Below, piece by piece: positions 24,001 through 36,679 of a stretch of 64,000 bases of DNA. This DNA is from Siphonodentalium dalli (lineage: Eukaryota; Mollusca; Scaphopoda; Gadilida; Siphonodentaliidae): positions 19,970,991-20,034,990 of the forward strand of contig CP136061.1 in assembly GCA_032622095.1 (NCBI GenBank). Reading direction: 5' to 3'. The notes beneath the pieces are model-generated. The model was given only the letters and a program-made list of their open reading frames with translations. It did no database searches and had not been told where the DNA came from. Each line of letters begins with the position of its first letter. Position 1 is the stretch's first letter. A program made the translations under genes and the position numbers.

Positions 24001-27000
24001 ATTAAGTTTGGCTACGTTCAGAGCACGGAGATGACATATTAGTGATTTAACTTATAAATTAAGTTTGGCTACGTTCAGAGCACGGAGATGACATATTAGT
24101 GATTTAACTTATAAATTAAGTTTGGCTACGTTCAGAGCACGGAGATGACATATTAGTGATTTAACTTATAAATTAAGTTTGGCTACGTTCAGAGCGCGGA
24201 GATAACAGGTTAGTGATTTAACTTATAAATTAAGTTTGGCTACGTTCAGAGCACGGAGATGACATATTAGTGATTTAACTTATAAATTAAGTTTGGCTAC
24301 GTTCAGAGCACGGAGATAACAGGTTAGTGATTTAACTTATAAATTAAGTTAGGCTACGGTCAGAGCGCGGAGATAACAGGTTAGTGATTTAACTTATAAA
24401 TTAAGTTAGGCTACGTTCAGAGCACGGAGATGACATATTAGTGATTTAACTTATAAATTAAGTTTGGCTACGTTCAGAGCGCGGAGATGACATATTAGTG
24501 ATTTAACTTATAAATTAAGTTTGGCTACGGTCAGAGCGCGGAGATAACAGGTTAGTGATTTAACTTATAAATTAAGTTTGGCTACGTTCAGAGCGCGGAG
24601 ATGACATATTAGTGATTTAACTTATAAATTAAGTTTGGCTACGTTCAGAGCACGGAGATGACATATTAGTGATTTAACTTATAAATTAAGTTTGGCTACG
24701 TTCAGAGCGCGGAGATAACATATTAGTGATTTAACTTATAAATTAAGTTTGGCTACGTTCAGAGCGCGGAGATAACAGGTTAGTGATTTAACTTATAAAT
24801 TAAGTTAGGCTACGTTCAGAGCACGGAGATGACATATTAGTGATTTAACTTATAAATTAAGTTAGGCTACGTTCAGAGCGCGGAGATAACAGGTTAGTGA
24901 TTTAACTTATAAATTAAGTTTGGCTACGTTCAGAGCACGGAGATGACATATTAGTGATTTAACTTATAAATTAAGTTTGGCTACGTTCAGAGCACGGAGA
25001 TGACATATTAGTGATTTAACTTATAAATTAAGTTTGGCTACGTTCAGAGCACGGAGATGACATATTAGTGATTTAACTTATAAATTAAGTTTGGCTACGT
25101 TCAGAGCACGGAGATGACATATTAGTGATTTAACTTATAAATTAAGTTTGGCTACGTTCAGAGCACGGAGATGACATATTAGTGATTTAACTTATAAATT
25201 AAGTTTGGCTACGTTCAGAGCGCGGAGATAACAGGTTAGTGATTTAACTTATAAATTAAGTTTGGCTATACGTTCAGAGCGCGGAGATAACATATTAGTG
25301 ATTTAACTTATAAATTAAGTTTGGCTACGTTCAGAGCGCGGAGATAACATATTAGTGATTTAACTTATAAATTAAGTTTGGCTACGTTCAGAGCGCGGAG
25401 ATAACATATTAGTGATTTAACTTATAAATTAAGTTTGGCTACGCTCAGAGCGCGGAGATGACATATTAGTGATTTAACTTATAAATTAAGTTTGGCTACG
25501 TTCAGAGCGCGGAGATAACATATTAGTGATTTAACTTATAAATTAAGTTTGGCTACGTTCAGAGCGCGGAGATAACAGGTTAGTGATTTAACTTATAAAT
25601 TAAGTTTGGCTACGTTCAGAGCGCGGAGATAACAGGTTAGTGATTTAACTTATAAATTAAGTTTGGCTACGTTCAGAGCGCGGAGATAACATATTAGTGA
25701 TTTAACTTATAAATTAAGTTTGGCTACGTTCAGAGCACGGAGATGACATATTAGTGATTTAACTTATAAATTAAGTTTGGCTACGTTCAGAGCACGGATA
25801 TGACATATTAGTGATTTAACTTATAAATTAAGTTTGGCTACGTTCAGAGCACGGAGATGACATATTAGTGATTTAACTTATAAATTAAGTTTGGCTACGT
25901 TCAGAGCACGGAGATGACATATTAGTGATTTAACTTATAAATTAAGTTTGGCTACGTTCAGAGCACGGAGATGACATATTAGTGATTTAACTTATAAATT
26001 AAGTTTGGCTACGTTCAGAGCACGGAGATGACATATTAGTGATTTAACTTATAAATTAAGTTTGGCTACGTTCAGAGCACGGAGATGACATATTAGTGAT
26101 TTAACTTATAAATTAAGTTTGGCTACGTTCAGAGCACGGAGATGACATATTAGTGATTTAACTTATAAATTAAGTTTGGCTACGTTCAGAGCACGGAGAT
26201 GACATATTAGTGATTTAACTTATAAATTAAGTTTGGCTACGTTCAGAGCACGGAGATGACATATTAGTGATTTAACTTATAAATTAAGTTTGGCTACGTT
26301 CAGAGCACGGAGATGACATATTAGTGATTTAACTTATAAATTAAGTTTGGCTACGTTCAGAGCACGGAGATGACATATTAGTGATTTAACTTATAAATTA
26401 AGTTTGGCTACGTTCAGAGCGCGGAGATAACAGGTTAGTGATTTAACTTATAAATTAAGTTTGGCTACGTTCAGAGCACGGAGATGACATATTAGTGATT
26501 TAACTTATAAATTAAGTTTGGCTACGTTCAGAGCACGGAGATGACATATTAGTGATTTAACTTATAAATTAAGTTTGGCTACGTTCAGAGCACGGAGATG
26601 ACATATTAGTGATTTAACTTATAAATTAAGTTTGGCTACGTTCAGAGCGCGGAGATAACAGGTTAGTGATTTAACTTATAAATTAAGTTTGGCTACGTTC
26701 AGAGCACGGAGATGACATATTAGTGATTTAACTTATAAATTAAGTTTGGCTACGTTCAGAGCGCGGAGATAACAGGTTAGTGATTTAACTTATAAATTAA
26801 GTTTGGCTACGTTCAGAGCACGGAGATGACATATTAGTGATTTAACTTATAAATTAAGTTAGGCTACGTTCAGAGCGCGGAGATAACAGGTTAGTGATTT
26901 AACTTATAAATTAAGTTTGGCTACGTTCAGAGCACGGAGATGACATATTAGTGATTTAACTTATAAATTAAGTTTGGCTACGTTCAGAGCACGGAGATGA

Positions 27001-30000
27001 CATATTAGTGATTTAACTTATAAATTAAGTTAGGCTACGTTCAGAGCGCGGAGATAACAGGTTAGTGATTTAACTTATAAATTAAGTTTGGCTACGTTCA
27101 GAGCACGGAGATGATATATTAGTGATTTAACTTATAAATTAAGTTTGGCTACGTTCAGAGCGCGGAGATAACAGGTTAGTGATTTAACTTATAAATTAAG
27201 TTTGGCTACGTTCAGAGCACGGAGATGACATATTAGTGATTTAACTTATAAATTAAGTTTGGCTACGTTCAGAGCACGGAGATGACATATTAGTGATTTA
27301 ACTTATAAATTAAGTTAGGCTACGTTCAGAGCGCGGAGATAACAGGTTAGTAATTTAACTTATAAATTAAGTTTGGCTACGTTCAGAGCACGGAGATGAC
27401 ATATTAGTGATTTAACTTATAAATTAAGTTTGGCTACGTTCAGAGCACGGATATGACATATTAGTGATTTAACTTATAAATTAAGTTTGGCTACGTTCAG
27501 AGCACGGAGATGACATATTAGTGATTTAACTTATAAATTAAGTTTGGCTACGTTCAGAGCACGGAGATGACATATTAGTGATTTAACTTATAAATTAAGT
27601 TTGGCTACGTTCAGAGCACGGAGATGACATATTAGTGATTTAACTTATAAATTAAGTTTGGCTACGTTCAGAGCACGGAGATGACATATTAGTGATTTAA
27701 CTTATAAATTAAGTTTGGCTACGTTCAGAGCACGGAGATGACATATTAGTGATTTAACTTATAAATTAAGTTAGGCTACGTTCAGAGCGCGGAGATAACA
27801 GGTTAATGATTTAACTTATAAATTAAGTTTGGCTACGTTCAGAGCACGGAGATGACATATTAGTGATTTAACTTATAAATTAAGTTTGGCTACGTTCAGA
27901 GCACGGAGATGACATATTAGTGATTTAACTTATAAATTAAGTTTGGCTACGTTCTGAGCACGGAGATGACATATTAGTGATTTAACTTATAAATTAAGTT
28001 TGGCTACGTTCTGAGCACGGAGATGACATATTAGTGATTTAACTTATAAATTAAGTTTGGCTACGTTCTGAGCACGGAGATGACATATTAGTGATTTAAC
28101 TTATAAATTAAGTTTGGCTACGTTCTGAGCACGGAGATGACATATTAGTGATTTAACTTATAAATTAAGTTTGGCTACGCTCAGGGCACGGAGATGACAT
28201 ATTAGTGATTTAACTTATAAATTAAGTTTGGCTACGTTCTGAGCACGGAGATGACATATTAGTGATTTAACTTATAAATTAAGTTTGGCTACGTTCTGAG
28301 CACGGAGATGACATATTAGTGATTTAACTTATAAATTAAGTTTGGCTACGTTCAGAGCACGGAGATGACAGGTTAGTGATTTAACTTATAAATTAAGTTT
28401 GGCTACGCTCAGAGCACGGAGATGACAGGTTAGTGATTTAACTTATAAATTAAGTTAGGCTACGTTCAGAGCACGGAGATGACATATTAGTGATTTAACT
28501 TATAAATTAAGTTTGGCTACGTTCAGAGCACGGAGATGACATATTAGTGATTTAACTTATAAATTAAGTTAGGCTACGTTCAGAGCGCGGAGATAACAGG
28601 TTAGTGATTTAACTTATAAATTAAGTTTGGCTACGTTCAGAGCACGGAGATGACATATTAGTGATTTAACTTATAAATTAAGTTTGGCTACGTTCAGAGC
28701 ACGGAGATGACATATTAGTGATTTAACTTATAAATTAAGTTAGGCTACGTTCAGAGCGCGGAGATAACAGGTTAGTGATTTAACTTATAAATTAAGTTTG
28801 GCTACGTTCAGAGCACGGAGATGATATATTAGTGATTTAACTTATAAATTAAGTTTGGCTACGTTCAGAGCGCGGAGATAACAGGTTAGTGATTTAACTT
28901 ATAAATTAAGTTTGGCTACGTTCAGAGCACGGAGATGACATATTAGTGATTTAACTTATAAATTAAGTTTGGCTACGTTCAGAGCACGGAGATGACATAT
29001 TAGTGATTTAACTTATAAATTAAGTTTGGCTACGTTCAGAGCACGGTGATGACATATTAGTGATTTAACTTATAAATTAAGTTTGGCTCCGCTCAGAGCA
29101 CGGAGATGACATATTAGTGATTTAACTTATAAATTAAGTTAGGCTACGTTCAGAGCGCGGAGATAACAGGTTAGTGATTTAACTTATAAATTAAGTTTGG
29201 CTACGTTCAGAGCACGGAGATAACAGGTTAGTGATTTAACTTATAAATTAAGTTTGGCTACGTTCAGAGCGCGGAGATAACAGGTTAGTGATTTAACTTA
29301 TAAATTAAGTTTGGCTACGTTCAGAGCGCGGAGATAACAGGTTAGTGATTTAACTTATAAATTAAGTTTGGCTACGTTCAGAGCACGGAGATAACAGGTT
29401 AGTGATTTAACTTATAAATTAAGTTTGGCTACGTTCAGAGCACGGAGATGACAGGTTAGTGATTTAACTTATAAATTAAGTTAGGCTACGTTCAGAGCAC
29501 GGATATGACATATTAGTGATTTAACTTATAAATTAAGTTTGGCTACGTTCAGAGCGCGGAGATGACATATTAGTGATTTAACTTATAAATTAAGTTTGGC
29601 TACGTTCAGAGCGCGGAGATAACAGGTTAGTGATTTAACTTATAAATTAAGTTTGGCTACGTTCAGAGCGCGGAGATAACAGGTTAGTGATTTAACTTAT
29701 AAATTAAGTTTGGCTACGTTCAGAGCGCGGAGATGACATATTAGTGATTTAACTTATAAATTAAGTTTGGCTACGTTCAGAGCGCGGAGATAACAGGTTA
29801 GTGATTTAACTTATAAATTAAGTTTGGCTACGTTCAGAGCGCGGAGATAACAGGTTAGTGATTTAACTTATAAATTAAGTTTGGCTACGTTCAGAGCGCG
29901 GAGATAACATATTAGTGATTTAACTTATAAATTAAGTTAGGCTACGTTCAGAGCACGGAGATGACATATTAGTGATTTAACTTATAAATTAAGTTAGGCT

Positions 30001-30525
30001 ACGTTCAGAGCACGGAGATGACATATTAGTGATTTAACTTATAAATTAAGTTTGGCTACGTTCAGAGCACGGAGATAACAGGTTAGTGATTTAACTTATA
30101 AATTAAGTTTGGCTACGTTCAGAGCACGGAGATGACATATTAGTGATTTAACTTATAAATTAAGTTTGGCTACGTTCAGAGCACGGAGATGACATATTAG
30201 TGATTTAACTTATAAATTAAGTTTGGCTACGTTCAGAGCACGGAGATGACATATTAGTGATTTAACTTATAAATTAAGTTTGGCTACGTTCAGAGCACGG
30301 AGATGACATATTAGTGATTTAACTTATAAATTAAGTTTGGCTACGTTCAGAGCACGGAGATGACATATTAGTGATTTAACTTATAAATTAAGTTTGGCTA
30401 CGTTCAGAGCACGGAGATGACATATTAGTGATTTAACTTATAAATTAAGTTTGGCTACGTTCAGAGCGCGGAGATAACAGGTTAGTGATTTAACTTATAA
30501 ATTAAGTTTGGCTACGTTCAGAGCG
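21049..30525. repeat. 57-bp satellite array, 166 monomers, with higher-order structure
   Basis: The monomer contains GCTACGTTCAGAGCACGGAG, ATGACATATTAGTGATTTAA and CTTATAAATTAAGTTTGG in order (57 bp). Successive CAGAG anchors at 21049 and 30519 are 9470 bp apart, which is 166 x 57 + 8. The 8 extra bases are four TA insertions (GGCTATACG) at about 21496, 22524, 23951 and 25264. Two main monomer types alternate (GCACGGAGATGACATAT and GCGCGGAGATAACAGGT), with TTAGG or TTTGG ends. Runs of types recur in the same order, so blocks of about 18-25 monomers have been duplicated. Each monomer carries AACTTA-TAAAT-TAAGTT, a small hairpin. Stops occur in all frames. Confidence 0.98.
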
Positions 30526-31991
30526 TAACTATGGAATATAACAATATAATCAATCTCAGACATTTGATGTTCGATGCGCAGAAATGTGAGCTCTAATACG
30601 TTCTATCGCTCTCTGATCATGATATCGCCTGCACGGTCTGTTCGAAAAAATAGTAACAAATAAATATCTCTTTTATTCATTGAATATATCAGAAAATATT
30701 CGAAATAAAAGAAATATTAACTATTAGAATGGTTTGCGGATAGGGGTCTGCGATTCATATTTATTATTTTATACTCACGAAACTATTTCAAATTTGTTAT
30801 ATGAAGAGATGATCCATCTTTAAACAGTTTTCCATAAGCGATAAGATGCTTAAGCTGAATGATTGACCCCATCATGTGGCGTGTGGGTCATATCGACTGT
30901 AGGAACTGTCTGGGAGAGGACATGCGTCGCCCACATAATGAGCTAGTAATGGGTTCGCTCCCGCGAAATATCTCCACCAACATGGCTTCATTCCATTACC
31001 AGCACTGTGGTTTGTCTTTATGGTTCATGTTAGCGATTTTGTGCCAACTTCAAGGCTATATAAGAACGCGAAAGTTAATACCAGGAAGCACAACAAATTC
31101 GTCCCTATACTGTATATGTTTCAATTTTAAAAGGAAAATCAATATTTGTATACCAAGCGTTAATATTTAACTTAAAGGCACGATGAACGCACTATACCTA
31201 ATAAGTGCACCGGGGTACACTCTGGATCAGTTGGTGAGGTGTGTTGCAGATTATGTCATGCAACATAAGCCGTCCAACCGTGTGGAACCTGGTTCGAATT
31301 TCATAAACTCATTTTCATTATAATTACCATGTTGTTTGCATTGTTCGTAGGCACACGAGTGTATTTTGCACTAATCCATGGCTCAAATTATTTAATTCGT
31401 TGATATATATTTTGTTGAGTATAAAAGGAGATGGTCCCATAAATGGCCGGATTTAGTGTACAGTTCCCCTTTAAATATACGGGCGGAGTTGGCGTTGGGT
31501 ATGCTGTTAAAATATTCACATCCGCCAAAAACCGCCATAAATAGAAAGCATAGTAAAATATAGACAGACCTTGTTCTTATACCAATCAGAAATATGGCAT
31601 ATAAACAGTATGTTATTGTCAATTTTTGTCTTCCCTTTGTTATGTAAGCAAAGGCAAAAAAACGTTACGTTACCTGGCTTTTGTTTAGATCCGGATATGG
31701 TAAACATAAAGACCGTTATTTGTTACTGTTTTCCTGATATGGAAATAATAAAGAGCGTTTATATCATTTGTGTGTGATTAACCAATTTAATTGCGCTGTG
31801 TTATGTAAACAGAAGCGCAACTTATGTAACACGAGCAGGCTCTTGTTTACGTACACCATCGTACGTCTTGACGACAATATACTATTTAAGCGCTGATCAT
31901 GTTTGGCATATGAACAAAACTATATATATTTTAATATTCCTTCTGTTGATGGCGATTTGAACAAATATGAATATTTCTGCAACGAACAGTT
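30526..31991. other. Unannotated stretch right of the satellite
   Basis: No gene supported. It is AT-rich. The open frames at 30859-31170, 31392-31622 and 31571-31777 have no recognisable motif. A tRNA-like segment at about 31214-31302 is listed separately. Confidence 0.3.
31214..31302 (+). repeat. Possible tRNA-derived SINE head
   Basis: TGGATCAGTTGGTGA resembles a tRNA A box and GGTTCGAAT, about 67 bp downstream, a B box. Between them TGTTGCA and TGCAACA form a 7-bp stem with a 10-nt loop. Spacing is longer than in a normal tRNA and no good acceptor stem is visible, so a decayed SINE is more likely than a tRNA gene. Confidence 0.3.
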
Positions 31992-32423
31992 TATATGTGA
32001 CCCGCCATATCAAATCCAGTCGGAAGTCGGGATTTTTTTTACCCTGTGCCAATGCATTCTCGACTCGCATATATAAGAGAATGCATTGGCCTAACAATTT
32101 TTTATCATGTTTTTTAAATAAATGTTTCTTACAATTTTTAGGACATAAAATAAAAAACATCCATTACCCTGCATGGAGCCCCACACATATATAGAAGCAT
32201 ATAGAATAGTGTCGTCTACTCATGTTTGTCTGGGGCTCTGTATGGGTGAAATTATAAAATTGTTAAAGAATACAAGAAACAATTATTAAAATTGTTAGGC
32301 CAACGCATTCTCTTATATATGCGAGGCGACCTATGGTCGACTCGCATATATAAGAGAATGCATTGGCACAGGGTAAAAAAAATCCCGACTTCCGACTGGA
32401 TTTGATATGGCGGGTCACATATA
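31992..32423. mobile_element. Hairpin-cassette element G with different outer inverted repeats
   Basis: The outer arms of about 50 bp are mirrored: TATATGTGACCCGCC, CAAATCCAGTCGG, GTCGGGATTTTTTTTA at left and their complements at right. Directly inside are CCCTGTGCCAATGC and GCATTGGCACAGGG, the same two-hairpin cassette as the TTAA MITEs. The left hairpin is shortened. The spacer (32100-32290, with GGAGCCCCACACATATATAG and GTCTGGGGCTCTGTATGG) is shared with copy E at 42962-43140. No TTAA is present at its ends. Confidence 0.85.
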
Positions 32424-33075
32424 CCACACGTTGATGGATTCTCTCAGTCAGTTAAAAAGTGTACATCGGAATGGTACATTATTGATTTGGAGGGATGTTA
32501 AGATTATAATAGCAGACGACAGATACATACAAGAGCAGAAGGAGTCCTCTTTATTGAGGGAACTGATTAGCTATAAGTTCAACAAACGACCTGAGCTTTT
32601 TATCTGAACATTTCCTATGCATGGGATAACTAAAAATCAATTATGCTTTAGTATGGAATTAGTTAAATATCGTCCCGTTCATGCATTCGCGGCATCAATA
32701 TGCATCCACTGTCACGAGTACTCTCTAATATGCGTCTCATTTTGCACCGCACCGGAAATAATTAGCACTGGCCACGGTAACAACTCTCTAACACAGACAG
32801 TAAACGGCATTGAACATGCACTTTATACGCAGTTTTTCATCCATAATGTAGCACACCATAGCCCGATTACTATGTAATGAATTGGTTCAAAATTGCCAAG
32901 AAAATGTCCACAGCGTGGCAACATTAGGAGGGTATGTTCACACGCTAGCAATTTTTTCTGGTCATTTTGCATGCGATTTGTCGTAGAGTGCGCTATAGTG
33001 TGTTACGACAAACTACTTATAAAGTGCACATTCCCAACATTTATAATATAAGCGCAGTGAGAAATATGAAACCTC
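32424..33075. other. Unannotated stretch with a dispersed repeat
   Basis: Positions about 32670-32790 resemble 35785-35915: CACGAGTACTCTCTAA, CACCGGAAATAAT and CGGTAACAAC occur in the same order. No gene supported. A short inverted repeat (TTGTCGTA / TACGACAA) lies near 32978-33012. Confidence 0.35.
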
Positions 33076-33100
33076 TTAAAGGCCCACTTGATTTTCGAAT

Positions 33101-33530
33101 CACCAGATCACATTATATACAACATATTCCATGTTATATACCATGAACCCCCAGATCACATTATATACTACATATTCCATATTATACACCATGAACCCCC
33201 AGATCACATTATATACAACATATTCCATATTATACACCATGAACCCCCAGATCACATTATATACAACATATTCCATATTATATACCACGAACCCCCAGAT
33301 CACATTATATACAACATATTCCATATTATACACCATGAACCCCCATATCACATTATATACAACATATTCCATATTATACACCATGAACCCCCAGGTCACA
33401 TTATATACAACATATTCCATATTATATACCATGAACCCCCAGATCACATTGTATACAACATATTCCATATTATACACCATGAACCCCCATATCACATTAT
33501 ATACAACATATTCCATATTATACACCATTT
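33101..33530. repeat. 48-bp minisatellite, 9 units
   Basis: The unit contains CATATTCCATATTATACACC, ATGAACCCCCAGATCACATT and ATATACAA. The first and last CATATTCC anchors (33123 and 33507) are exactly 8 x 48 bp apart. As 48 is divisible by three and several frames lack stops, long ORFs exist on both strands. They are repeat read-through, not genes. Confidence 0.95.
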
Positions 33531-33868
33531 GAAAGGGGAAGCTCCAAAACATTGTATTATCAAATTATTCGGTTGAATAAACTGGGAACATGTTGATTTT
33601 GTCAAGGTAACAAGGTCTGTTGGTGCTTAATTTTGACCCAGACTGCACTGTAAACTCTATTATTCTCAACGGATGGGGAATAACTCTATCTCTTAGATTG
33701 AATTCTGATGCATTGCGGGATGACAGGGGGGGGGGGGGTCTTGGAATTAATCTGATAATCTCTATCACTTGGTGGACTCTCCTAGGCCACATCTGTTCCA
33801 TATTCTTGTGAAATATATATATATATTGTTCCTTTTCCAAAAGGTATATAATATGGAATATGTTATGT

Positions 33869-34269
33869 TTAACCCTTTTACCCAACAAAACGGCCAAAAC
33901 CGGCCAAATAAAGCTTCAACAGCCTAAAATATCTTCGGTCTGTCTCAATAGAACCATACATATATGGATATCATTGGAACCGGCTACTTGACCACATTGT
34001 GATAGTTACAGTTATGCCCTGTGCCAATGCATTCTCTTATATATGCGAGTCGACCATAGGTCGCCTCGCATATATAAGAGAATGCATTGGCCTAAAAAAA
34101 AACTTTTTTTAACACTTTTTACCATTTTTTCTTACATTCTTTAACAATTTTATAATTTTTAATGTGTTAAGCCAATGCATTCTCTTATATATGCGAGGCG
34201 ACCTATGGTCGACTCGCATATATAAGAGAATGCATTGGCACAGGGCCGTTCTGTTGGGTAAAGGGTTAA
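33869..34269 (+). mobile_element. Hairpin MITE copy C, nested
   Basis: 401 bp, ends TTAACCCTTTTACCCAACA (one extra T) and TGTTGGGTAAAGGGTTAA, long arm left, two intact hairpins. It lies inside the element 33076-34306, so it inserted later than that element. Confidence 0.92.
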
Positions 34270-34306
34270 TGTTATCTTGGCATTCGAAAATTAAGTGGGC
34301 CTTTAA

Positions 34307-36276
34307 GTTGTTTTACAACTGACATTTGCCGGAAGTAGACTTCAAATACTTTTACTTGTCAGGAAACAGATTGTGTAATAAACAACGTGTGGCATTTCGT
34401 AGCTCTAATAATACATCAATGAATAGAAGACACGTATAAGTGAGATCACTAACTCGCGGTGAATCTGCCATTTGGTCTCCGGAGGTCAAAGTTAAGAAGT
34501 AGCATATATTTTTAGCATATGACTCCAGTCTGGGAATTCCCAAAATAAAATGGCAACAGTTCGTTACCGAATCGCAGGTGCGACAACTTCATAAAACTAA
34601 TTAAACAATCACCCTGGATACATACAATACGTATGTTTCACGCAGTAGATGGATTGAGTGTATCACGTATATGTTTTTGCGTTATTTTTTTTATCGTAAA
34701 TACTCGCTATTTATCAGTAAATTATGGGAAGTTCGTTGTAAACGTCTGAATGTCCGCATCGTCACCAGATCCTAACTCTGTAGATGACATGGCCACAAAA
34801 CAATTCTTAAACCCGTAGTTGCACTCAGAATAACTGAAATTAAGCCATACAATGCTGATAAAAAAAATGCTCGCACTCAGCTGTCGAATGTTTACAAATG
34901 GATGCTACTTCTTAACTTTGACCTTTTACCGGTGGGTTGGGTAAAATGCTAGGAATCGGACCATATGGAACCATCGACCATCTTGAAAATCGCGAACCAG
35001 TGACGAGGCTTATTACATACTTCCAAAATGAATCATTCAAATGTGTGCCATCTATAACGCCATACATAAAGAATTTCATGAAAAATGTCCTCAATTTCCA
35101 CCAGCGCGCGTGCGAACCAAACGTCAGCGCCTGTATCCATGGAGCGAATAACTCTAACTCCTGCTGAATCGTTATTGATGTTTGCACGGTGGGTAATCAC
35201 GTGGTTTCGAGGCGATATTATAAGCATAATACTTAATTATTCCCCGCCCAGCGACTACCCTGTTTTCCGGATTCTGGCATTGAATTTATCAGGAAATTAC
35301 TACTACATATTTCACAAACCGGAACAGCCTTCACCTTCGCGCCATTTGAAAATAATTTTGACAGTTAGACTTTCGATTATATTTTATGAGGAACTGACAC
35401 AAAACATATAATTTTGACTATTACGAACATATGCTAGTTTATTTTTGAAACAAGTTATATTATTTGATCGGAAATACTCAGTGGTTTTCTATAACATTCT
35501 GATCAAAGTTGCCAGTCGGATGTGCTGGAATTCACCAGTCCATACATCTAGGAGAATCCCTTCGACTGACAACTTTGGTCAGAATGTTAGAGCAAACAAA
35601 TGCGAATTTTGATACAAATGAAGTATCAGGTTGTTTGAACAATAGTATAGCATCTGCTCGTAGCTGGTCGCGTTTTCGATCTATTCGGCCATTTTGAATG
35701 CGTGATACTCATCAACTCGAAACCACGTGATTCCCCATCGTGATTATTGATGTTCTCTGCTACCTTGTGCGGTCGTTAGTAAATCTCGTCCCGTGCTGCA
35801 GCACGCGCGGTGACGATAGGTATTCAATCGCACGAGTACTCTCTAAAATATCTCCCTTGATGTACAGCACCGGAAATAATGAGCCGCTGGGCGCGGTAAC
35901 AACGCTCCAACGCAAGTGCTTCCTATCATCGTGTTGAAGGATGCATAAGATTAGTTGAGCCTGCGGCCTTCCGAAAACAATTCGTCAAACACTATATGTG
36001 TATCGATCTACTCTTATGACGCAACAGACGATAATAATGTGGGACAAATAACTTATCATGGATCGTGATGGGCCATTGAAAACCTGGTGTCGTCTTAGGG
36101 CAAAATGTTCGAACAAGCATACTTGAATAGCGATGTTCTCGGTGTGTTCATTTCCGTTTTGTGTACCCGTAACGCCATTTCATCTTGACATTATATTCTG
36201 AAAAACATGATCACATATGCAGTGTGATCGATTGAGAAAATTAATTAGTCGCACAAATGGTTCACTGGGGAAACAA
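34307..36276. other. Unannotated stretch with palindromic and inverted pieces
   Basis: No gene supported. TAATCACGTGGTTTCGAG near 35194 is mirrored by CTCGAAACCACGTGATT near 35716, and the palindrome 35492-35589 lies between them. The repeat shared with 32.7 kb is at about 35785-35915. These may be parts of one decayed mirrored element spanning 35.1-35.8 kb. Confidence 0.35.
35492..35589. repeat. Palindrome with ~27-bp arms
   Basis: TAACATTCTGATCAAAGTTG and CCAGTCG are mirrored by CGACTGACAACTTTGGTCAG and AATGTTA around a ~45-nt centre, with a few mismatches. Confidence 0.75.
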
Positions 36277-36502
36277 CTTTCATGACGGGAGCTGCGCTGG
36301 TGCAGCACTAAAGATCCTGTGCCAGTGCATTATTTTATATATGCGAGTCTCCCATAGGGAGCCTCGCATATATAAGAGAATGCACTGGCTTACAAGGTCA
36401 TGGTAAATATTGTTAGCCAACGCATTCTCTTATATATGCGAGGCTCCCTATAGGACACAGTCATATATAAGAGAATGCGCTGGCACAGGGTTTTCGCAAC
36501 AG
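36277..36502. mobile_element. Diverged hairpin-cassette element H
   Basis: Left flank CTTTCATGACGGGAGCTGCG matches element I at 41109. Two hairpins with GCATTCTCTTATATATGCGA arms follow, with different centres (CTCCCATAGGGAG). The spacer (TTACAAGGTCATGGTAAATA) also matches element I. It ends near CACAGGGTTTTCGCAA. The outer right end found in element I is not recognisable here. Confidence 0.75.
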
Positions 36503-36679
36503 CTTATTTTTTACCTGGATTTATCGTCGCTTCGGTCGCTAGGCCAAACACCACGTTGTCAGAATTATAGGCGCATGAAGCCCGCACATTGCTTAATTAC
36601 ACAGGCGAATCACCCAACTGCACGCAGAAACAAACGACCCCCCCCCCCCCCCGGAAAACATGTTAAAATACAAGAAACC

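Larger units (their letters stand above)
33076..34306. mobile_element. TTAA-flanked non-autonomous element containing a minisatellite and a nested MITE
   Basis: The left end TTAA-AGGCCCACTTGATTTTCGAAT is mirrored at the right by ATTCGAAAATTAAGTGGGCC-TTTAA, about 22-25 bp of terminal inverted repeat with one or two mismatches. The interior holds a 48-bp tandem array next to the left end, a non-coding middle, and MITE copy C near the right end. A solo piece of the same right end (ATTAAGTGGGCTTTTAA) is seen near 43709. No transposase frame was found, so it is non-autonomous. A piggyBac-type assignment is inferred from TTAA only. Confidence 0.7.

Noticed and set aside
21049-30525. CRISPR-like array
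   Set aside because: The whole 57-bp unit is conserved, with no unique spacers. It is a satellite. The same applies to the 22-, 34-, 48- and 49-bp arrays.
33088-33576. Long open frames on both strands (up to 162 codons)
   Set aside because: They are read-through of a 48-bp tandem repeat whose length is a multiple of three. Three frames are open at once and there are no non-repeat domains.
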